A stretch of 64,000 nucleotides of DNA from CAZAAW01 sp964483325 (GCA_964483325.1 CAZAAW010000001.1:310001-374000); one strand, 5' to 3'; shown: positions 39,300-49,648, counted from the first letter of the stretch. A program made the numbers and translations. The notes: a model not told the origin generated them from the letters alone.

Positions 39300-39538
39300 T
39301 GATGACAGGGCTGCGACGTTTAGCTACTTTGGACTTACAAGAAGGGAGCGGCCAACGCCGCAGCCCTCCGGTCAGAGAAGGTATTCGCGGTCCGAGTCTT
39401 GGGAGGAAGCCCCTTCTGGCGCGGTTATCCAGCAGCCGGCAAAGTAGTCCGTAGACGACAAGACAGTTGTCCGGACCTTATGCAATGAAGGGTTGGACGC
39501 GGAAACTTGAAAAGCAGGGCCTCGGCCCTGCTTTTTTT
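39300..39538 (+). ncRNA. Candidate structured RNA of about 230 nt ending in a strong terminator
   Basis: The 431-base gap between proS and the DUF1467 gene has no coding frame on plus. It shows consecutive helices: AGGGCTGCG (39307-39315) with CGCAGCCCT (39359-39367); AGAAGG (39376-39381) with CCTTCT (39412-39417); GTCCG and GACAA (39447-39451, 39457-39461) with TTGTC and CGGAC (39467-39476); then a terminator with T7. CTACTTTG (39324-39331) and CAAAGTAG (39440-39447) can also pair, an alternative long-range helix. The 5' end is a guess; TTGATG near 39298 is a poor -35. I could not match it to tmRNA, RNase P, SRP or 6S RNA with confidence. Confidence 0.42.
39514..39538. terminator. Bidirectional intrinsic terminator
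   Basis: GCAGGGC (39514-39520), loop CTCG, GCCCTGC (39525-39531), followed on plus by TTTTTTT (39532-39538). On minus the stem is followed by TTTTC, so it also ends the DUF1467 transcript 10 bases after its stop. The longer T run faces plus, which implies a real plus-strand transcript. Confidence 0.88.
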
Positions 39539-39548
39539 ATTTGTGCCG

Positions 39549-39812
39549 CTACGGCCTGACCATTCTGCTGAGGGCATCAATGTCGAGCCCCAGCTTCTCG
39601 TGCGCAAACCAGATGGCCGCGACGACAATGGCGGCGAGCACGCTCGTCGCCAGGGCCTTGCGCACCAGCATCGGCCGGATCGGCGCGCTTTCGGTCGTTC
39701 CCGGCACCATGTCCTCCGTCTCGTCCTGCGTGCGCACGCCGATGGGCAGCACGATGAAGAGGCAGAGCCACCATACGACGAAGTAGATCGCCGCGATGGT
39801 TATCCAGTTCAT
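39549..39812 (-). CDS. DUF1467 family small membrane protein
   Basis: 87 residues with two membrane helices: ITIAAIYFVVWWLCLFIVLP near the N-terminus and a second one (TSVLAAIVVAAIWFA) at residues 56-70. The sequence between them contains PIGVRTQDE, characteristic of DUF1467. Function unknown. The family is usually encoded next to methylmalonyl-CoA epimerase and proS in alphaproteobacteria, as here; the start overlaps the epimerase stop by 4 bp. It is the last gene of the unit and is followed by the terminator at 39514-39538. Confidence 0.85.
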   Translation of the reverse strand: MNWITIAAIYFVVWWLCLFIVLPIGVRTQDETEDMVPGTTESAPIRPMLVRKALATSVLAAIVVAAIWFAHEKLGLDIDALSRMVRP

Positions 39813-40234
39813 GATCGGGACTCTCCTTGCGGGTTTTCCTCCAGCTCGACCAGCGTGCCGAGAAAATCACCGGGGTGCAGAAACAGGACCGGCCGGCCAT
39901 GGGCGCCGGGGCGCGGCTCGCCGTCGCCGAGCACGCGGGCGCCGGACGCCACAAGCCGGTCGCGCGCCGCGCGAATGTCGGCCACGGCGTAACAAAGATG
40001 GTGGATGCCGCCGGCGGGATGGCGTCCGAGGAAGCCGCTGATCGGCGACTGCTCGCCGAGCGGCGCCAGCAGCTCGATCCGCGTATTGGGGAGATCGACG
40101 AAGGCCGCCGTCACGCCGTGATCGGGCTGCGGCAGCGGTTCCGACACCTGTGCGCCGAGCACGTCGCGGTAGAGCGCGGCCGCCGCGGCGAGGTCGGGAA
40201 CGGCGATGGCGACATGGCTGAGGCGACCGATCAT
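39809..40234 (-). CDS. mce: Methylmalonyl-CoA epimerase
   Basis: 141 residues from the ATG at 40234, which overlaps the RNase J stop by 4 bp. It interconverts (2R)- and (2S)-methylmalonyl-CoA in propionyl-CoA breakdown or the ethylmalonyl-CoA route. It is a VOC-fold protein with metal ligands in LSHVAIAVPDLAAAAALYRD (His), GGIHHLCYAVADI (His) and the C-terminal LVELEEN (Glu). Normal length. Its CoA-mutase partner is not in the window. Confidence 0.92.
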   Translation of the reverse strand: MIGRLSHVAIAVPDLAAAAALYRDVLGAQVSEPLPQPDHGVTAAFVDLPNTRIELLAPLGEQSPISGFLGRHPAGGIHHLCYAVADIRAARDRLVASGARVLGDGEPRPGAHGRPVLFLHPGDFLGTLVELEENPQGESRS

Positions 40235-41913
40235 GGCGGCGCAGATAGGACCGTCACCAGCACCGTGCAAACCGGCTTCTTGTCCCAGGCTTCCCGGACG
40301 GCGGCGCGGACGCTGCGCCGCACGGCATCCTCGATGAGGTCGGGATCGCGCCGGCGCGGCTTCGGAATGCTGTCCAGTGCGCCGCGGATCGCCGTCTCGA
40401 CGATGTCGACGAAGAAGCGGCCGCTGCTGTCCCTGTCCGGCAAGCCCTCCAGCCCGAACTCCGGCGTCGCCAGGAGATCGCCGCGCGGACTGATCACCAG
40501 CGCCACGGCGATATGGCCGGAAAAGGCCATGCGCCGCCGGTCGGCGACGCCCACCTCGTCGAGCGTACCAATGATCGTGCCGTCGCGATAGAGCCGGCCG
40601 ACGGGCACCTCCGAGACGATCGACGCCGCACCGGGAGCGAGCCGCACGACGGCGCCGTCATGCGCCGAGACCACGGCGCCGATGCCGAGCTCGCGCGCCA
40701 GCGCCGCATGGGCGGCCAGGTGCATCGGCTCGCCATGCACCGGCACGGCGATCTGCGGCCGTACCCGGGCATACATCTGGCGCAATTCGCCGCGCCGCGG
40801 ATGCCCGGAAACATGCACCAGGCGGTCGCGGTCGGTGATCACGGAAACGCCGGCGGCGGCGAGCCGGTTGATGATGTCGCTGATCGCCCGCTCATTGCCC
40901 GGGATGGCACGCGAGGAGAAGATGACGGTGTCGCCGCGGCCGAGCGACACGCTGCGATCGTCGCCCTGGGCGACCCGCGCCAGAGCGGCGCGCGGTTCGC
41001 CCTGGCTTCCGGAAAGCAGCAGCACCACCGCTTCCGGCGGCAGATGCTGCAACACATCCGTGTCGTAGAAGGGCGGCAGCCCTTCCAGCATCCCCAGTTC
41101 GTCGGCCACCTCGATGGCCCGGCGCAAAGCGCGGCCGACGACCACCACCTGGCGCTGGGCATCGGCGGCCGCCTCGGCGATCGACCGGATGCGTCCGACA
41201 TTGGAGGCGAACAGGGTGAAGGCGATGCGCGCCGGCGCCTCGCGCATGATGGTGACGAGCTCGCGCGCCACGTCCGCCTCGCTGGCGCTCTCGCCCTCGC
41301 GCATGGCGTTTGTCGAATCGCAGACCAGCGCCAGCACGCCCGCGTCGCCGATGGCCTGCAGGCGGTCCAGATCGGTCGGGGCGCCGAGGCCCGGGGTCGG
41401 ATCAAGCTTCCAGTCGCCGGTATGGACGATCGTCCCGAGCGGCGTGCGGATAGCGAGGGCCATCGGCTCGGGGATGGAATGGGCGACGTTGATGAACTCG
41501 ACGTCGAAGGGGCCGATGGTGCGGCGGTCCCCTGCCCGCACGATGTCGATCGGCACCGGCTTCTTGCCCGGCTCGCTTGCCAGCTTGGCCATCAACAGCC
41601 CGGCCGTGAAGGGGCTGGCATAGACCGGCGCGCCGAGGCGCGGCCAGAGGTCCGCCAGCGCCCCGAAATGATCTTCATGGGCATGGGTGATGACGATGCC
41701 GTCGAGCCCGGCGCGGTTGCGCTCCAGGAAGCCGATGTCGGGAAAGACGAGGTCGACGCCCGGCAGGTCGGCGCCAGCGAATCCGACGCCGACATCGACC
41801 GCCAGCCAGCGCCGCGCCACCGGCGGTCCGTAGCCGTAAATCCCGAGATTCATGCCGATCTCGCCGACGCCGCCGAGCGGCAGGAAGACCAGTTCGTCCT
41901 GGCCGGTCGGCAT
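40231..41913 (-). CDS. rnj: Ribonuclease J
   Basis: 560 residues from the ATG at 41913, which shares one base with the birA stop (TGATG). A beta-CASP metallo-beta-lactamase RNase: zinc motif in IVITHAHEDHFGALADLWPR, VHTGDWKLDPTP, and the conserved DSTNAMREGESASE, ASNVGRIRSIAEAA and VHVSGHPRRGELRQMYARVR. The C-terminal domain begins around residue 450. In alphaproteobacteria RNase J does 5'-to-3' decay and rRNA 5'-end maturation. The order birA-rnj-mce is conserved in the class. A longer reading frame upstream is a shadow of birA. Confidence 0.95.
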   Translation of the reverse strand: MPTGQDELVFLPLGGVGEIGMNLGIYGYGPPVARRWLAVDVGVGFAGADLPGVDLVFPDIGFLERNRAGLDGIVITHAHEDHFGALADLWPRLGAPVYASPFTAGLLMAKLASEPGKKPVPIDIVRAGDRRTIGPFDVEFINVAHSIPEPMALAIRTPLGTIVHTGDWKLDPTPGLGAPTDLDRLQAIGDAGVLALVCDSTNAMREGESASEADVARELVTIMREAPARIAFTLFASNVGRIRSIAEAAADAQRQVVVVGRALRRAIEVADELGMLEGLPPFYDTDVLQHLPPEAVVLLLSGSQGEPRAALARVAQGDDRSVSLGRGDTVIFSSRAIPGNERAISDIINRLAAAGVSVITDRDRLVHVSGHPRRGELRQMYARVRPQIAVPVHGEPMHLAAHAALARELGIGAVVSAHDGAVVRLAPGAASIVSEVPVGRLYRDGTIIGTLDEVGVADRRRMAFSGHIAVALVISPRGDLLATPEFGLEGLPDRDSSGRFFVDIVETAIRGALDSIPKPRRRDPDLIEDAVRRSVRAAVREAWDKKPVCTVLVTVLSAPP

Positions 41914-42734
41914 CAGCGGGCCGCCATGCCGAAGCCGGCGGCGGTCGCCATGGCGCCGAAATGGACGTCGCCGGCGGAGATGCGCATAGCGTCGCCGTCG
42001 CCGCGGCGCAGGATCAGATGGCCCGCATCGTCGATGGTCTCGAACACGCCGTCGAAGACCTGCTCGCCGGCGCGGATCGACACCGGCTGGCCGAGGCCGG
42101 CGGCGCGCTCCAGCCAGCGGTTCCTGACAGCAGCAATGCCGGCGCCATGATTCCACATGCGATAGGCATGCTGCCAGGCGTGGGACAGCTCGACAAACAA
42201 AGCCTCGGGCGTGATCCCGAGGCCCATCGCCGCCAGTGCGGTCGCCGGATAGGGCGTGTCGGACGGCGCGGTGGCAACGTTCACGCCGATCCCGACGACC
42301 ACGGCCAGCCGGTCGCCGGGCAGCTTCTCCGCTTCCAGGAGGATGCCGGCCAGCTTGGCGCCGCCAGCGACGATGTCGTTGGGCCATTTCAGACGGAAGG
42401 CGGCGGCAAGGTCCCTGCCCCGCTCCGCTCCTGCCGCCAGCGAGGCCAGGGCATCGTCGAGGGCAAGGCCGGCGACGAGACCGAGCGTTGCGGCGAGCGC
42501 CGGCGGCATGTCGACGACCAGCAGCATGCTGGCGGCGAGATTGCCGTCATCGGTATGCCAGGAACGGCCGCGCCGGCCGCGGCCGGCCGTCTGCCGGCGA
42601 GCCGCGAACCAGACATTGCCGGGATCGCCGGCCCGCGCCAGGGCCATCGCCTCGGCATTGGTGGATCCGATCGCGTCGAAGCTGAAAAGGCGGGTGCCGG
42701 AGGCCTGTGCGCCGGGGCCGAGGACGAACGTCAT
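41913..42734 (-). CDS. birA: Biotin-[acetyl-CoA-carboxylase] ligase without DNA-binding domain
   Basis: 273 residues. It activates biotin with ATP and attaches it to carboxylase lysines. Active-site loop [20 protein letters not shown], then [20 protein letters not shown] with the conserved KWPND, and GIGVNVA. The N-terminus goes directly into the catalytic domain, so it lacks the winged-helix of E. coli BirA and cannot repress bio genes (class I enzyme). The ATG overlaps the nuoN stop by 4 bp, so it is coupled to the complex I operon. Confidence 0.94.
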   Translation of the reverse strand: MTFVLGPGAQASGTRLFSFDAIGSTNAEAMALARAGDPGNVWFAARRQTAGRGRRGRSWHTDDGNLAASMLLVVDMPPALAATLGLVAGLALDDALASLAAGAERGRDLAAAFRLKWPNDIVAGGAKLAGILLEAEKLPGDRLAVVVGIGVNVATAPSDTPYPATALAAMGLGITPEALFVELSHAWQHAYRMWNHGAGIAAVRNRWLERAAGLGQPVSIRAGEQVFDGVFETIDDAGHLILRRGDGDAMRISAGDVHFGAMATAAGFGMAAR

Positions 42735-44185
42735 TGCAACGGGAAGAACGGCGTCGCGGCCGTCGATGCCACCGTGTTCAGCGGCCCCGCCACCAGCACG
42801 AAGGCCAGGGCGAAGGCGCCGCTGGCGCCGGTGATGACGCGCAGCTCGGTCGGAACAGGCTCGAACGGGGCGCGCGGCTCGTCGAAATACATGATCTTCA
42901 CGATGCGCAGGTAGTAATAGGCGCCGACGACGCTGGCCAGCACGCCGATCACCGCCAGCCCGTAGAGGCCGCTCTGGATGGCCGCCAGGAAGACGTAATA
43001 TTTGGCGAAGAAGCCGGCGAGCCAGGGAATGCCGGCGAGCGAGAAGAGCAGCGCCGCCAGCATCAGCGCCATCCAGGGATGGGTGCGCGACAGGCCGGCA
43101 AGCTCGTCGATATCCTCCACCATGCCCTCGCGCCGCCGCATCGACAGGATGATGGCGAAGACGCCGATCGTCATGGCGAGATAGATCAGGAGATAGAGGA
43201 TGACGCCGCGAACGCCGGCGGACGTCCCCGCCGCGAGGCCGACAAGGGCGAAGCCCATATGGCCGATCGAGGAATAGGCCATCAGGCGCTTGAAGTTGCG
43301 CTGGCCGATGGCCGCAAAGGCGCCCAGCACCATCGAGGCGATGGCGAGGAAGGTGACGATCTGCCGCCAGTCGGCGGTGACACCGGAGAACGGCTCGATG
43401 ACCACCCGCAGGAACAGCGCCATCGCCGCCACCTTGGGCGCGGCGGCGAAGAAGGCGGTGACCGGCGTCGGCGAACCCTCGTAGACGTCGGGCGTCCACA
43501 TGTGGAAAGGCACCGCGGCGATCTTGAAGGCAAGGCCGGCGAGCACGAAGACGAGGCCGAAGATCAGGCCGATGGAGGCGGCTCCCGGGCCGGATAGCGC
43601 CGCGGCGATGGCGGTGAAGGAGGTCTGGCCGGTGAAGCCGTAGACCAGCGACATGCCGTAAAGCAGCATGCCGGAGGAGAGCGCGCCGAGAACGAAATAT
43701 TTGAGGCCGGCCTCGGTGGAGCGGATCGAATCGCGGCGGATCGCGGCGATGACATAAAGGGCCAGCGACTGCAGCTCGAGCCCGAGATAAACGGCGATCA
43801 GGTCGTGCGCCGAGATCATCAGCATCATGCCCAGCGTCGCCATGACGATGAGCACCGGATACTCGAAGCGCTCGAAACGTTCGCGCCGCACGAAACCGGC
43901 GGAGAGGACGATCGCCAGGCCCGAGCCGATCACCACCAGCAGCTTCATCAGCCGCGCGAACGGGTCGAACACGAAGGCGCCCCCCAGAATGGCGCCGCCG
44001 ACCGGGGTGAGTGCCAGCACGACGCCGGCCGCCGCCAGCAGCGCGAGCGCCAGCCAGGTGACGAGGCGCACCGAGCGGTCGCCGGCAAAGGCGCCGACCA
44101 TCAGCAGCGCCAGCGCCCCGACGGCGAGGAGCAGTTCCGGATAGGCCGGCTGGAGATCGGCGAGAGTGGGCGGAACGCTGCTCAC
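42731..44185 (-). CDS. nuoN: NADH-quinone oxidoreductase subunit N
   Basis: 484 residues, about 14 membrane helices. One of the three antiporter-like proton-pumping subunits of complex I. The Proton_antipo_M core starts near [20 protein letters not shown] and contains helix-breaking Lys/Glu sites, e.g. [20 protein letters not shown] (Lys) and [20 protein letters not shown] (Lys). Last nuo gene; its stop overlaps birA by 4 bp, and nuoM ends 9 bases upstream. Confidence 0.97.
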   Translation of the reverse strand: MSSVPPTLADLQPAYPELLLAVGALALLMVGAFAGDRSVRLVTWLALALLAAAGVVLALTPVGGAILGGAFVFDPFARLMKLLVVIGSGLAIVLSAGFVRRERFERFEYPVLIVMATLGMMLMISAHDLIAVYLGLELQSLALYVIAAIRRDSIRSTEAGLKYFVLGALSSGMLLYGMSLVYGFTGQTSFTAIAAALSGPGAASIGLIFGLVFVLAGLAFKIAAVPFHMWTPDVYEGSPTPVTAFFAAAPKVAAMALFLRVVIEPFSGVTADWRQIVTFLAIASMVLGAFAAIGQRNFKRLMAYSSIGHMGFALVGLAAGTSAGVRGVILYLLIYLAMTIGVFAIILSMRRREGMVEDIDELAGLSRTHPWMALMLAALLFSLAGIPWLAGFFAKYYVFLAAIQSGLYGLAVIGVLASVVGAYYYLRIVKIMYFDEPRAPFEPVPTELRVITGASGAFALAFVLVAGPLNTVASTAATPFFPLQ

Positions 44186-44194
44186 GGACTTTCC

Positions 44195-45706
44195 TTACTG
44201 CGCGGCCAGGGTCACGTCGTTGACGGCGCGCAGGGCCTCCTGCGTGCCGGCCAGGAGATTGCCCACCGCGGCGGCGGTGACATCGAGAATCGGCCCCGGC
44301 CAGATGCCGAAGAGAATGGTGAGGATAACCAGCGGCGCCAGGATCGCCTGCTCGCGCCGCGACAGGTCCATGATCGCCTTGAGGCTGTCCTTGACCAGCG
44401 GCCCGAGCATGATGCGGCGGTAGAGCCACAGGGCATAGGCGGCCGACAGGATGATGCCGGTGGTGGCGAAGAAGGCGACCCAGGTATTGGCCTCGAAAGC
44501 GCCGAGCAGCGACAGGAACTCGCCGACGAAGCCGCTGGTGCCGGGCAGCCCTACATTGGCCAGCGTGAACACCAGGAAGGCGACCGCATAAACCGGCATG
44601 CGGTTGACGAGGCCGCCATAGGCCTCGATCTGGCGCGTATGCAGGCGGTCGTAGATGACGCCGACGCACAGGAACAGGGCCGCCGAGACGATGCCGTGCG
44701 ACAGCATCTGGAAGATGCCGCCCTGCACCCCCTGCTCCGTCATGGTGAAGATGCCCATGGTCACGAAGCCCATATGGGCCACCGACGAATAGGCGATGAG
44801 CTTCTTCATGTCGTCCTGCGCCAGGGCGACGAGCGAGGTGTAGATGATCGCCACGACGGAAAGGACGTAGATCAGCGGCGCCAGGTCGGCCGAGGCGACC
44901 GGGAACATCGGCAGCGAGAAGCGCAGGAAGCCGTAGCCGCCCATCTTGAGGAGAATGCCGGCGAGGATCACCGAGCCGGCGGTCGGCGCCTCGACATGGG
45001 CGTCCGGCAGCCAGGTATGGACCGGCCACATCGGCATCTTCACCGCGAAGGAGGCGAAGAAGGCGAGCCACAGCCATGTCTGCATGCCGGCCGGGAAATC
45101 GTGCTGCAGCAGGAGGGTGATGTCGGTGGTATGGGCGTCGCCGTACATCGCGAGCACGGCGAGGAGCATCAGCACCGAGCCGAGCAGCGTGTAGAGGAAG
45201 AACTTGAAGCTGGCGTAGACGCGCCGCGGCCCGCCCCAGACGCCGATGATCAGGAACATCGGGATGAGGCCGCCTTCGAAGAAGATGTAGAAGAGCACCA
45301 GATCGAGGGCGCAGAAGACGCCGATCATCAGCGTCTCCAGCACCAGGAAGGCGATCATATATTCCTTGAAGCGGTGCTTCACCGACAGCTTGCTGGCGAC
45401 AATGCAGGCCGGCATCAGGAAGGCGGTGAGCACGACGAACAGCACCGAGATGCCGTCGACGCCCATCTTGTAGTTGATCAGCCCGTCGATCCAGGAGCGG
45501 TCCTCGACCATCTGGAAGCCGGGATCGCCGGCGTCGAAATTGGCCCACACCACCAGCGACAGGATGAAGGTGACGACGCTGGTCCACAGCGCCAGGTGAT
45601 AGATGTTGCGGCGCCCGGCCGCGTCGTCGCCGCGCACCGTCATGATGAGCAGCGCGCCGATGAGCGGCAGGAAGGTGACGGTCGAGAGGATCGGCCAATC
45701 GGTCAT
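44195..45706 (-). CDS. nuoM: NADH-quinone oxidoreductase subunit M
   Basis: 503 residues, about 14 membrane helices, antiporter-like proton channel of complex I. Signature stretches: [20 protein letters not shown] near the N-terminus, [18 protein letters not shown] (conserved Glu), [20 protein letters not shown] and [40 protein letters not shown], and [20 protein letters not shown]. Full length for the family. Lies between nuoL (10 bases upstream) and nuoN. Confidence 0.97.
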   Translation of the reverse strand: MTDWPILSTVTFLPLIGALLIMTVRGDDAAGRRNIYHLALWTSVVTFILSLVVWANFDAGDPGFQMVEDRSWIDGLINYKMGVDGISVLFVVLTAFLMPACIVASKLSVKHRFKEYMIAFLVLETLMIGVFCALDLVLFYIFFEGGLIPMFLIIGVWGGPRRVYASFKFFLYTLLGSVLMLLAVLAMYGDAHTTDITLLLQHDFPAGMQTWLWLAFFASFAVKMPMWPVHTWLPDAHVEAPTAGSVILAGILLKMGGYGFLRFSLPMFPVASADLAPLIYVLSVVAIIYTSLVALAQDDMKKLIAYSSVAHMGFVTMGIFTMTEQGVQGGIFQMLSHGIVSAALFLCVGVIYDRLHTRQIEAYGGLVNRMPVYAVAFLVFTLANVGLPGTSGFVGEFLSLLGAFEANTWVAFFATTGIILSAAYALWLYRRIMLGPLVKDSLKAIMDLSRREQAILAPLVILTILFGIWPGPILDVTAAAVGNLLAGTQEALRAVNDVTLAAQ

Positions 45707-45716
45707 CGGTCGGTCC

Positions 45717-47810
45717 TCACCGGAACAGCATCCAGGTGATCAGCAGCGCGGCGCCGATCAGCATGGCGAAGGCATAGTGGTAGATGTAGCCCGACTGCAG
45801 GCGCACGACGTTGCGGGTGACGTCGAGGACGCGTGACGAAACGCCGTCCGGCCCGAAGCCGTCGATCAGCCAGCCGTCGCCGCGCCGCCACAGGAAGCGC
45901 GCCAGCCACTTGGCCGGCCGCACCAGCAGGCGGTCGTAGATCTCGTCGAAGTACCACTTGTTGAGCAGGAAGCGGTACAGGAGGTCGTTGGTGGCGGCGA
46001 GACGACGCGGCACCTGCGGCGACAGCACGTAGAACCAGATCGCCGTCAGGAGGCCGATGGCCATCATCAGCGTCGGCAGCCACGGCACCCAGGCCGGCAG
46101 GTGGTGGATCGCCTCGAGGATCTCGTTCTCGGCCGCCGTGAAGATCGACGCCTTCCAGAATTCCTCGTAGCCGGCGCCGACGAAGAAATAGCTGAAGGTG
46201 AAGCCGGCGGCGATCGCCCCGACGGCGAGGAGCGCCAGCGGCACCGTCATCACCAGCGGCGATTCATGCACATGCGCCATGACCTCGTCCGAGGCGCGCG
46301 GCTTGCCGTGGAAGGTCAGGAGGATCAGGCGCCACGAGTAGAACGAGGTCAGCGCCGCCGACATGACCGTCAGGACGAGCGCATACATGGCGAACGGGTT
46401 ATGCCCGGCCGCCGCCGTCTCGATGATGACGTCCTTGGAGAAATAGCCCGACAGCAGCGGGAAGCCAGTCAGCGCCAGCGTGCCGATCACCATCATGGCG
46501 TAGGTGAAGGGGATGCGGCTGCGGAGCCCGCCCATGTTGCGGATGTCCTGCTCGTCCGACACGGCATGGATCACCGAGCCGGCGCCGAGGAACAGCAGCG
46601 CCTTGAAGAAGGCGTGGGTGAAGAGGTGGAAGATGCCGGCCGAATAGGCGCCCATGCCGAGCGCCACGAACATGTAGCCGAGCTGCGAGCAGGTCGAATA
46701 GGCGATGATGCGCTTGATGTCGTTCTGCACCAGCCCGACTGTCGCGGCGAAGAAGGCCGTGGTGGCGCCGATGAAGGCCACGAAGGCCAGCGCGTCGGGG
46801 CTGAGCTCGAACAGCGGCGACATGCGCACGACAAGGAAGACGCCGGCTGTCACCATGGTCGCGGCATGGATCAGCGCCGACACCGGCGTCGGGCCCTCCA
46901 TGGCGTCCGGCAGCCAGGTGTGCAGCAGGAACTGCGCCGACTTGCCCATGGCGCCGATGAAGAGCAGCACGCAGATCACCGTCAGGGCGTTGAAGTCCCA
47001 GGCGAGGAAATGCATCTCCAGCCCGGCGACGGACCCGGCATTGGCGAAGATCGTCTCGAACTCGACGGAATCGAAGACGACGAAGATGGCGAAGATGCCG
47101 AGCGCGAAGCCGAAATCGCCGACGCGGTTGACGACGAAGGCCTTGATCGCCGCGGCATTGGCGGTCGGCCGCTCGAACCAGAAGCCGATCAGCAGATAGG
47201 AGGCGAGGCCGACGCCCTCCCAGCCGAAGAACAGCTGGATGAGGTTGTCCGACGTCACCAGCATCAGCATGGCGAAGGTGAAGAGCGACAGGTAGGCGAA
47301 GAAGCGCGGCCGGTTGGGATCGTGCGCCATGTAGCCGATGGAATAGACGTGCACGAGCGCCGAGACGCTCGTCACCACCACCAGCATCACCGCCGTCAGC
47401 GTATCGACGCGGAAGGCCCAGTCGGCGGTCAGCGTGCCGGAGGTGATCCAGCGCATCACCTCGACGCGCTCCAGCGCCGTCTCGCCGAGGCCGATCGAGA
47501 AGAAGGTGATCCACGACAGCACCGCGGCGACGATCAGGAGGCCGGTGGTGATGATCTCGGCCGGACGCGAGCCGGCGGCGGCCGGGTCGTGATCGTGATG
47601 GCCGTCGGCGCCGTTTTCGCCATGGTCGGGATGCTCATGGCCACCGAGAGCATGGCCATCATCGTGGACCGACAGGACATCGCTGTCGCCGATGCGGGCG
47701 ACGACGCCGTCGCCGCGCGCCCAGCCGAGGCGCAGATGCGCGCCGAACAGGGCGATCAGCCCGGCGAGGACGGCGCCGAGCAGCGGAAGGAAGACGATAG
47801 CCGAGATCAC
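45717..47810 (-). CDS. nuoL: NADH-quinone oxidoreductase subunit L with His-rich loop
   Basis: 697 residues, distal proton-pumping subunit of complex I with the long lateral helix at the C-terminus (about residues 520-600). Core motifs: [80 protein letters not shown] and [20 protein letters not shown]. Between the first two helices (residues 49-74) lies a loop with eight His mixed with Asp, Gly and Glu ([20 protein letters not shown] and on), absent from E. coli NuoL. Such a loop may bind a metal or be a neutral insertion. Confidence 0.97.
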   Translation of the reverse strand: MISAIVFLPLLGAVLAGLIALFGAHLRLGWARGDGVVARIGDSDVLSVHDDGHALGGHEHPDHGENGADGHHDHDPAAAGSRPAEIITTGLLIVAAVLSWITFFSIGLGETALERVEVMRWITSGTLTADWAFRVDTLTAVMLVVVTSVSALVHVYSIGYMAHDPNRPRFFAYLSLFTFAMLMLVTSDNLIQLFFGWEGVGLASYLLIGFWFERPTANAAAIKAFVVNRVGDFGFALGIFAIFVVFDSVEFETIFANAGSVAGLEMHFLAWDFNALTVICVLLFIGAMGKSAQFLLHTWLPDAMEGPTPVSALIHAATMVTAGVFLVVRMSPLFELSPDALAFVAFIGATTAFFAATVGLVQNDIKRIIAYSTCSQLGYMFVALGMGAYSAGIFHLFTHAFFKALLFLGAGSVIHAVSDEQDIRNMGGLRSRIPFTYAMMVIGTLALTGFPLLSGYFSKDVIIETAAAGHNPFAMYALVLTVMSAALTSFYSWRLILLTFHGKPRASDEVMAHVHESPLVMTVPLALLAVGAIAAGFTFSYFFVGAGYEEFWKASIFTAAENEILEAIHHLPAWVPWLPTLMMAIGLLTAIWFYVLSPQVPRRLAATNDLLYRFLLNKWYFDEIYDRLLVRPAKWLARFLWRRGDGWLIDGFGPDGVSSRVLDVTRNVVRLQSGYIYHYAFAMLIGAALLITWMLFR

Positions 47811-47814
47811 CGGC

Positions 47815-48126
47815 TCAGCCCTTCATGGCGTTGATGTCTTCCACCGCGATGGAGCCGCGGTTGCGGAAGAAGGCGACGAGAATGGCAAGGCCGATGGCGG
47901 CTTCGGCGGCGGCGACGGTCAGCACCAGCAGGGCGAAGATCTGGCCGACGAGGTCGCCGAGGAAGGAGGAGAACGCCACCAGGTTGAGGTTCACGGCGAG
48001 CAGGATCAGCTCGACCGACATCAGGATGATGATGACGTTCTTGCGGTTGATGAAGATCCCGAGGACGCCGAGGGTGAACAGGACGGCCGCCACCGACAGG
48101 TAATGAGAAAGGCCGACCTGCATCAT
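47815..48126 (-). CDS. nuoK: NADH-quinone oxidoreductase subunit K
   Basis: 103 residues with three membrane helices. Helix 2 carries the conserved buried Glu ([20 protein letters not shown]) and helix 3 the second ([20 protein letters not shown]), both needed for proton transfer in complex I. Two Met codons open the frame; the first (48126) overlaps the nuoJ stop as ATGA. nuoL starts 4 bases after the stop. Confidence 0.97.
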   Translation of the reverse strand: MMQVGLSHYLSVAAVLFTLGVLGIFINRKNVIIILMSVELILLAVNLNLVAFSSFLGDLVGQIFALLVLTVAAAEAAIGLAILVAFFRNRGSIAVEDINAMKG

Positions 48127-48746
48127 CCCTCCTGAAGTCCGTGGCCCGGCTCAACGTGCCGGATCTCGATGGCCTTGGCCGGATCGCGGGCGTTCTGGGC
48201 GGCGATCGACTGGCGGCGCACGCCTTCCTTGTGCCGCAGCGTCAGGACGATGGCGCCCACCATCGCCACCAGCAGGATGAAGCCGGCCGCCTGGAAATAG
48301 AGAAGGTAGCGTGTGTAGAGGAGCTGGCCGATCGCCTTGGTGTTGGAGATTTCCGCCGCATCGGGGATCGGCACCGCCGGCGCCGCTGCCGTTTCCGGCG
48401 CGAACACCCAGCCGGCGACGACCACCAGCAGCTCGGTGAGGATGACGACCCCGACCAGGGCGCCGACCGGCAGATAGGTGAGAAAGCCCTGCCGCAGCTC
48501 CGCGAAATCGACGTCGAGCATCATGACAACGAACAGGAACAGCACGGCGACGGCGCCGACATAGACGATGACCAGGATCATCGCCAGGAACTCGGCGCCG
48601 AGCAGCATGAACAGCCCGGCCGCATTGACGAAGGCGAGGATGAGGAACAGCACGGAATGCACGGGATTGCGCGCGCCGACGACCATCAGCGCCGACGCGA
48701 TCAGCACCGCCGAAAACACATAGAAAAACAATCCCGGCAGGATCAT
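48123..48746 (-). CDS. nuoJ: NADH-quinone oxidoreductase subunit J
   Basis: 207 residues, five membrane helices. Helix 3, a key element of complex I gating with a pi-bulge in known structures, corresponds to [20 protein letters not shown]. Earlier blocks: [20 protein letters not shown] and [21 protein letters not shown] hydrophilic tail of about 30 residues ends the protein. It lies 131 bases after nuoI, a gap in which I see no gene. Confidence 0.96.
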   Translation of the reverse strand: MILPGLFFYVFSAVLIASALMVVGARNPVHSVLFLILAFVNAAGLFMLLGAEFLAMILVIVYVGAVAVLFLFVVMMLDVDFAELRQGFLTYLPVGALVGVVILTELLVVVAGWVFAPETAAAPAVPIPDAAEISNTKAIGQLLYTRYLLYFQAAGFILLVAMVGAIVLTLRHKEGVRRQSIAAQNARDPAKAIEIRHVEPGHGLQEG

Positions 48747-48877
48747 GCGCTTACCGGTCTCCTCCCCCCGACGCCAATCCGAGACGGCGCTTTTCTAGAC
48801 GTTGGCGGCATGAGCGTCCACCGCACGGCGGACGCCGGCGCGGCCGGCTGACCTTCAAGGTTCCCACGCACGCGCCT

Positions 48878-49366
48878 TTACCGATAGGCCGCGTCGCGGG
48901 CGATGTTGGCGGCAATCTCCCGTTCCCACCGGTCGCCATTGGCGAGGAGGCGCGCCTTGTCGAAATACAGCTCCTCGCGCGTCTCGGTGGCGAACTCGAA
49001 GTTCGGCCCCTCGACGATCGCATCCACCGGGCAGGCCTCCTGGCAGAAGCCGCAGTAGATGCATTTCACCATATCGATGTCGTAACGGGTGGTGCGGCGC
49101 GTTCCGTCGTTGCGGCGCGGGCCGGCCTCGATGGTAATCGCCTGGGCGGGACAGATGGCCTCGCACAGCTTGCAGGCGATGCAGCGCTCCTCGCCGCTCG
49201 GATAGCGGCGCAGGGCATGCTCGCCGCGAAAGCGCGGGCTCAGATATCCCTTCTCAAACGGATAGTTGATCGTCTTCTTCTCACCGAAGAAATAGCGCAG
49301 CGACAGGAAGAACGCCGCAACGAACTCCTTCAGGAAGATCGACCGTGCCGCCTGATCCAGCTTCAT
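48878..49366 (-). CDS. nuoI: NADH-quinone oxidoreductase subunit I
   Basis: 162 residues from the ATG at 49366; a TTG three codons upstream also is open but the family starts MKLDQAARS. It carries two [4Fe-4S] clusters (N6a, N6b) between the peripheral arm and subunit [13 protein letters not shown] and [12 protein letters not shown], with the usual fourth cysteine of each cluster in the other motif. The N-terminal amphipathic helix ([20 protein letters not shown]) docks on the membrane arm. Downstream of a small extra gene at 49407-49646. Confidence 0.97.
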   Translation of the reverse strand: MKLDQAARSIFLKEFVAAFFLSLRYFFGEKKTINYPFEKGYLSPRFRGEHALRRYPSGEERCIACKLCEAICPAQAITIEAGPRRNDGTRRTTRYDIDMVKCIYCGFCQEACPVDAIVEGPNFEFATETREELYFDKARLLANGDRWEREIAANIARDAAYR

Positions 49367-49406
49367 CGCTTGCAAAGGCCTAGCCTATTCATTTCGGTCC
49401 GCGGCC

Positions 49407-49646
49407 TCATCCTGACAACGTGCGGCCGATGAAGTAGCCGATAACGGGAAAGACAACGAACTGCACGGCAAATAATACCTGCAGCAAACTGATCCGGCGC
49501 GCGAGTTTGTCGCGGTCGGCGCCCGTCAGCTCGGCCAGGCCGGCGCGCAGCGGGCGCAGGATCAGCGGCATCAGGACGAGATAGTCGACCAGCGCCCAGA
49601 CGAAGCCGACCGCCGCACCGATGAAGCCGTAGGAGGTGATGTCCAT
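49407..49646 (-). CDS. Small two-helix membrane protein inserted in the nuo operon
   Basis: 79 residues. Helix 1 is around residues 7-30 (GFIGAAVGFVWALVDYLVLM), then a charged stretch (RPLRAGLAELTGADRDKLAR), then helix 2 around residues 53-75 (LLQVLFAVQFVVFPVIGYFI). It starts 2 bases after nuoH stops and ends 40 bases before nuoI, so it must be cotranscribed and probably translated with them. It matches none of the 14 core subunits. I do not recognise a family. Possible roles are an accessory subunit or an assembly factor of complex I; this is inference from position. Confidence 0.7.
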   Translation of the reverse strand: MDITSYGFIGAAVGFVWALVDYLVLMPLILRPLRAGLAELTGADRDKLARRISLLQVLFAVQFVVFPVIGYFIGRTLSG

Positions 49647-49648
49647 GA

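Noticed and set aside
39300..39538. Candidate RNA as tmRNA, RNase P RNA or SRP RNA
   Set aside because: No tag reading frame, no GAGGAAAGTCCGGGC-type P4 region and no GGAAGCAGCC loop are present, so none of these names is used; 6S RNA could be neither confirmed nor excluded.
41913..45698. 1261-codon frame on minus joining birA to frames over nuoM and nuoN
   Set aside because: Only its C-terminal 273 codons (birA) are real; the rest is a frame-shifted copy of nuoN and nuoM, which have correct proteins in another frame.
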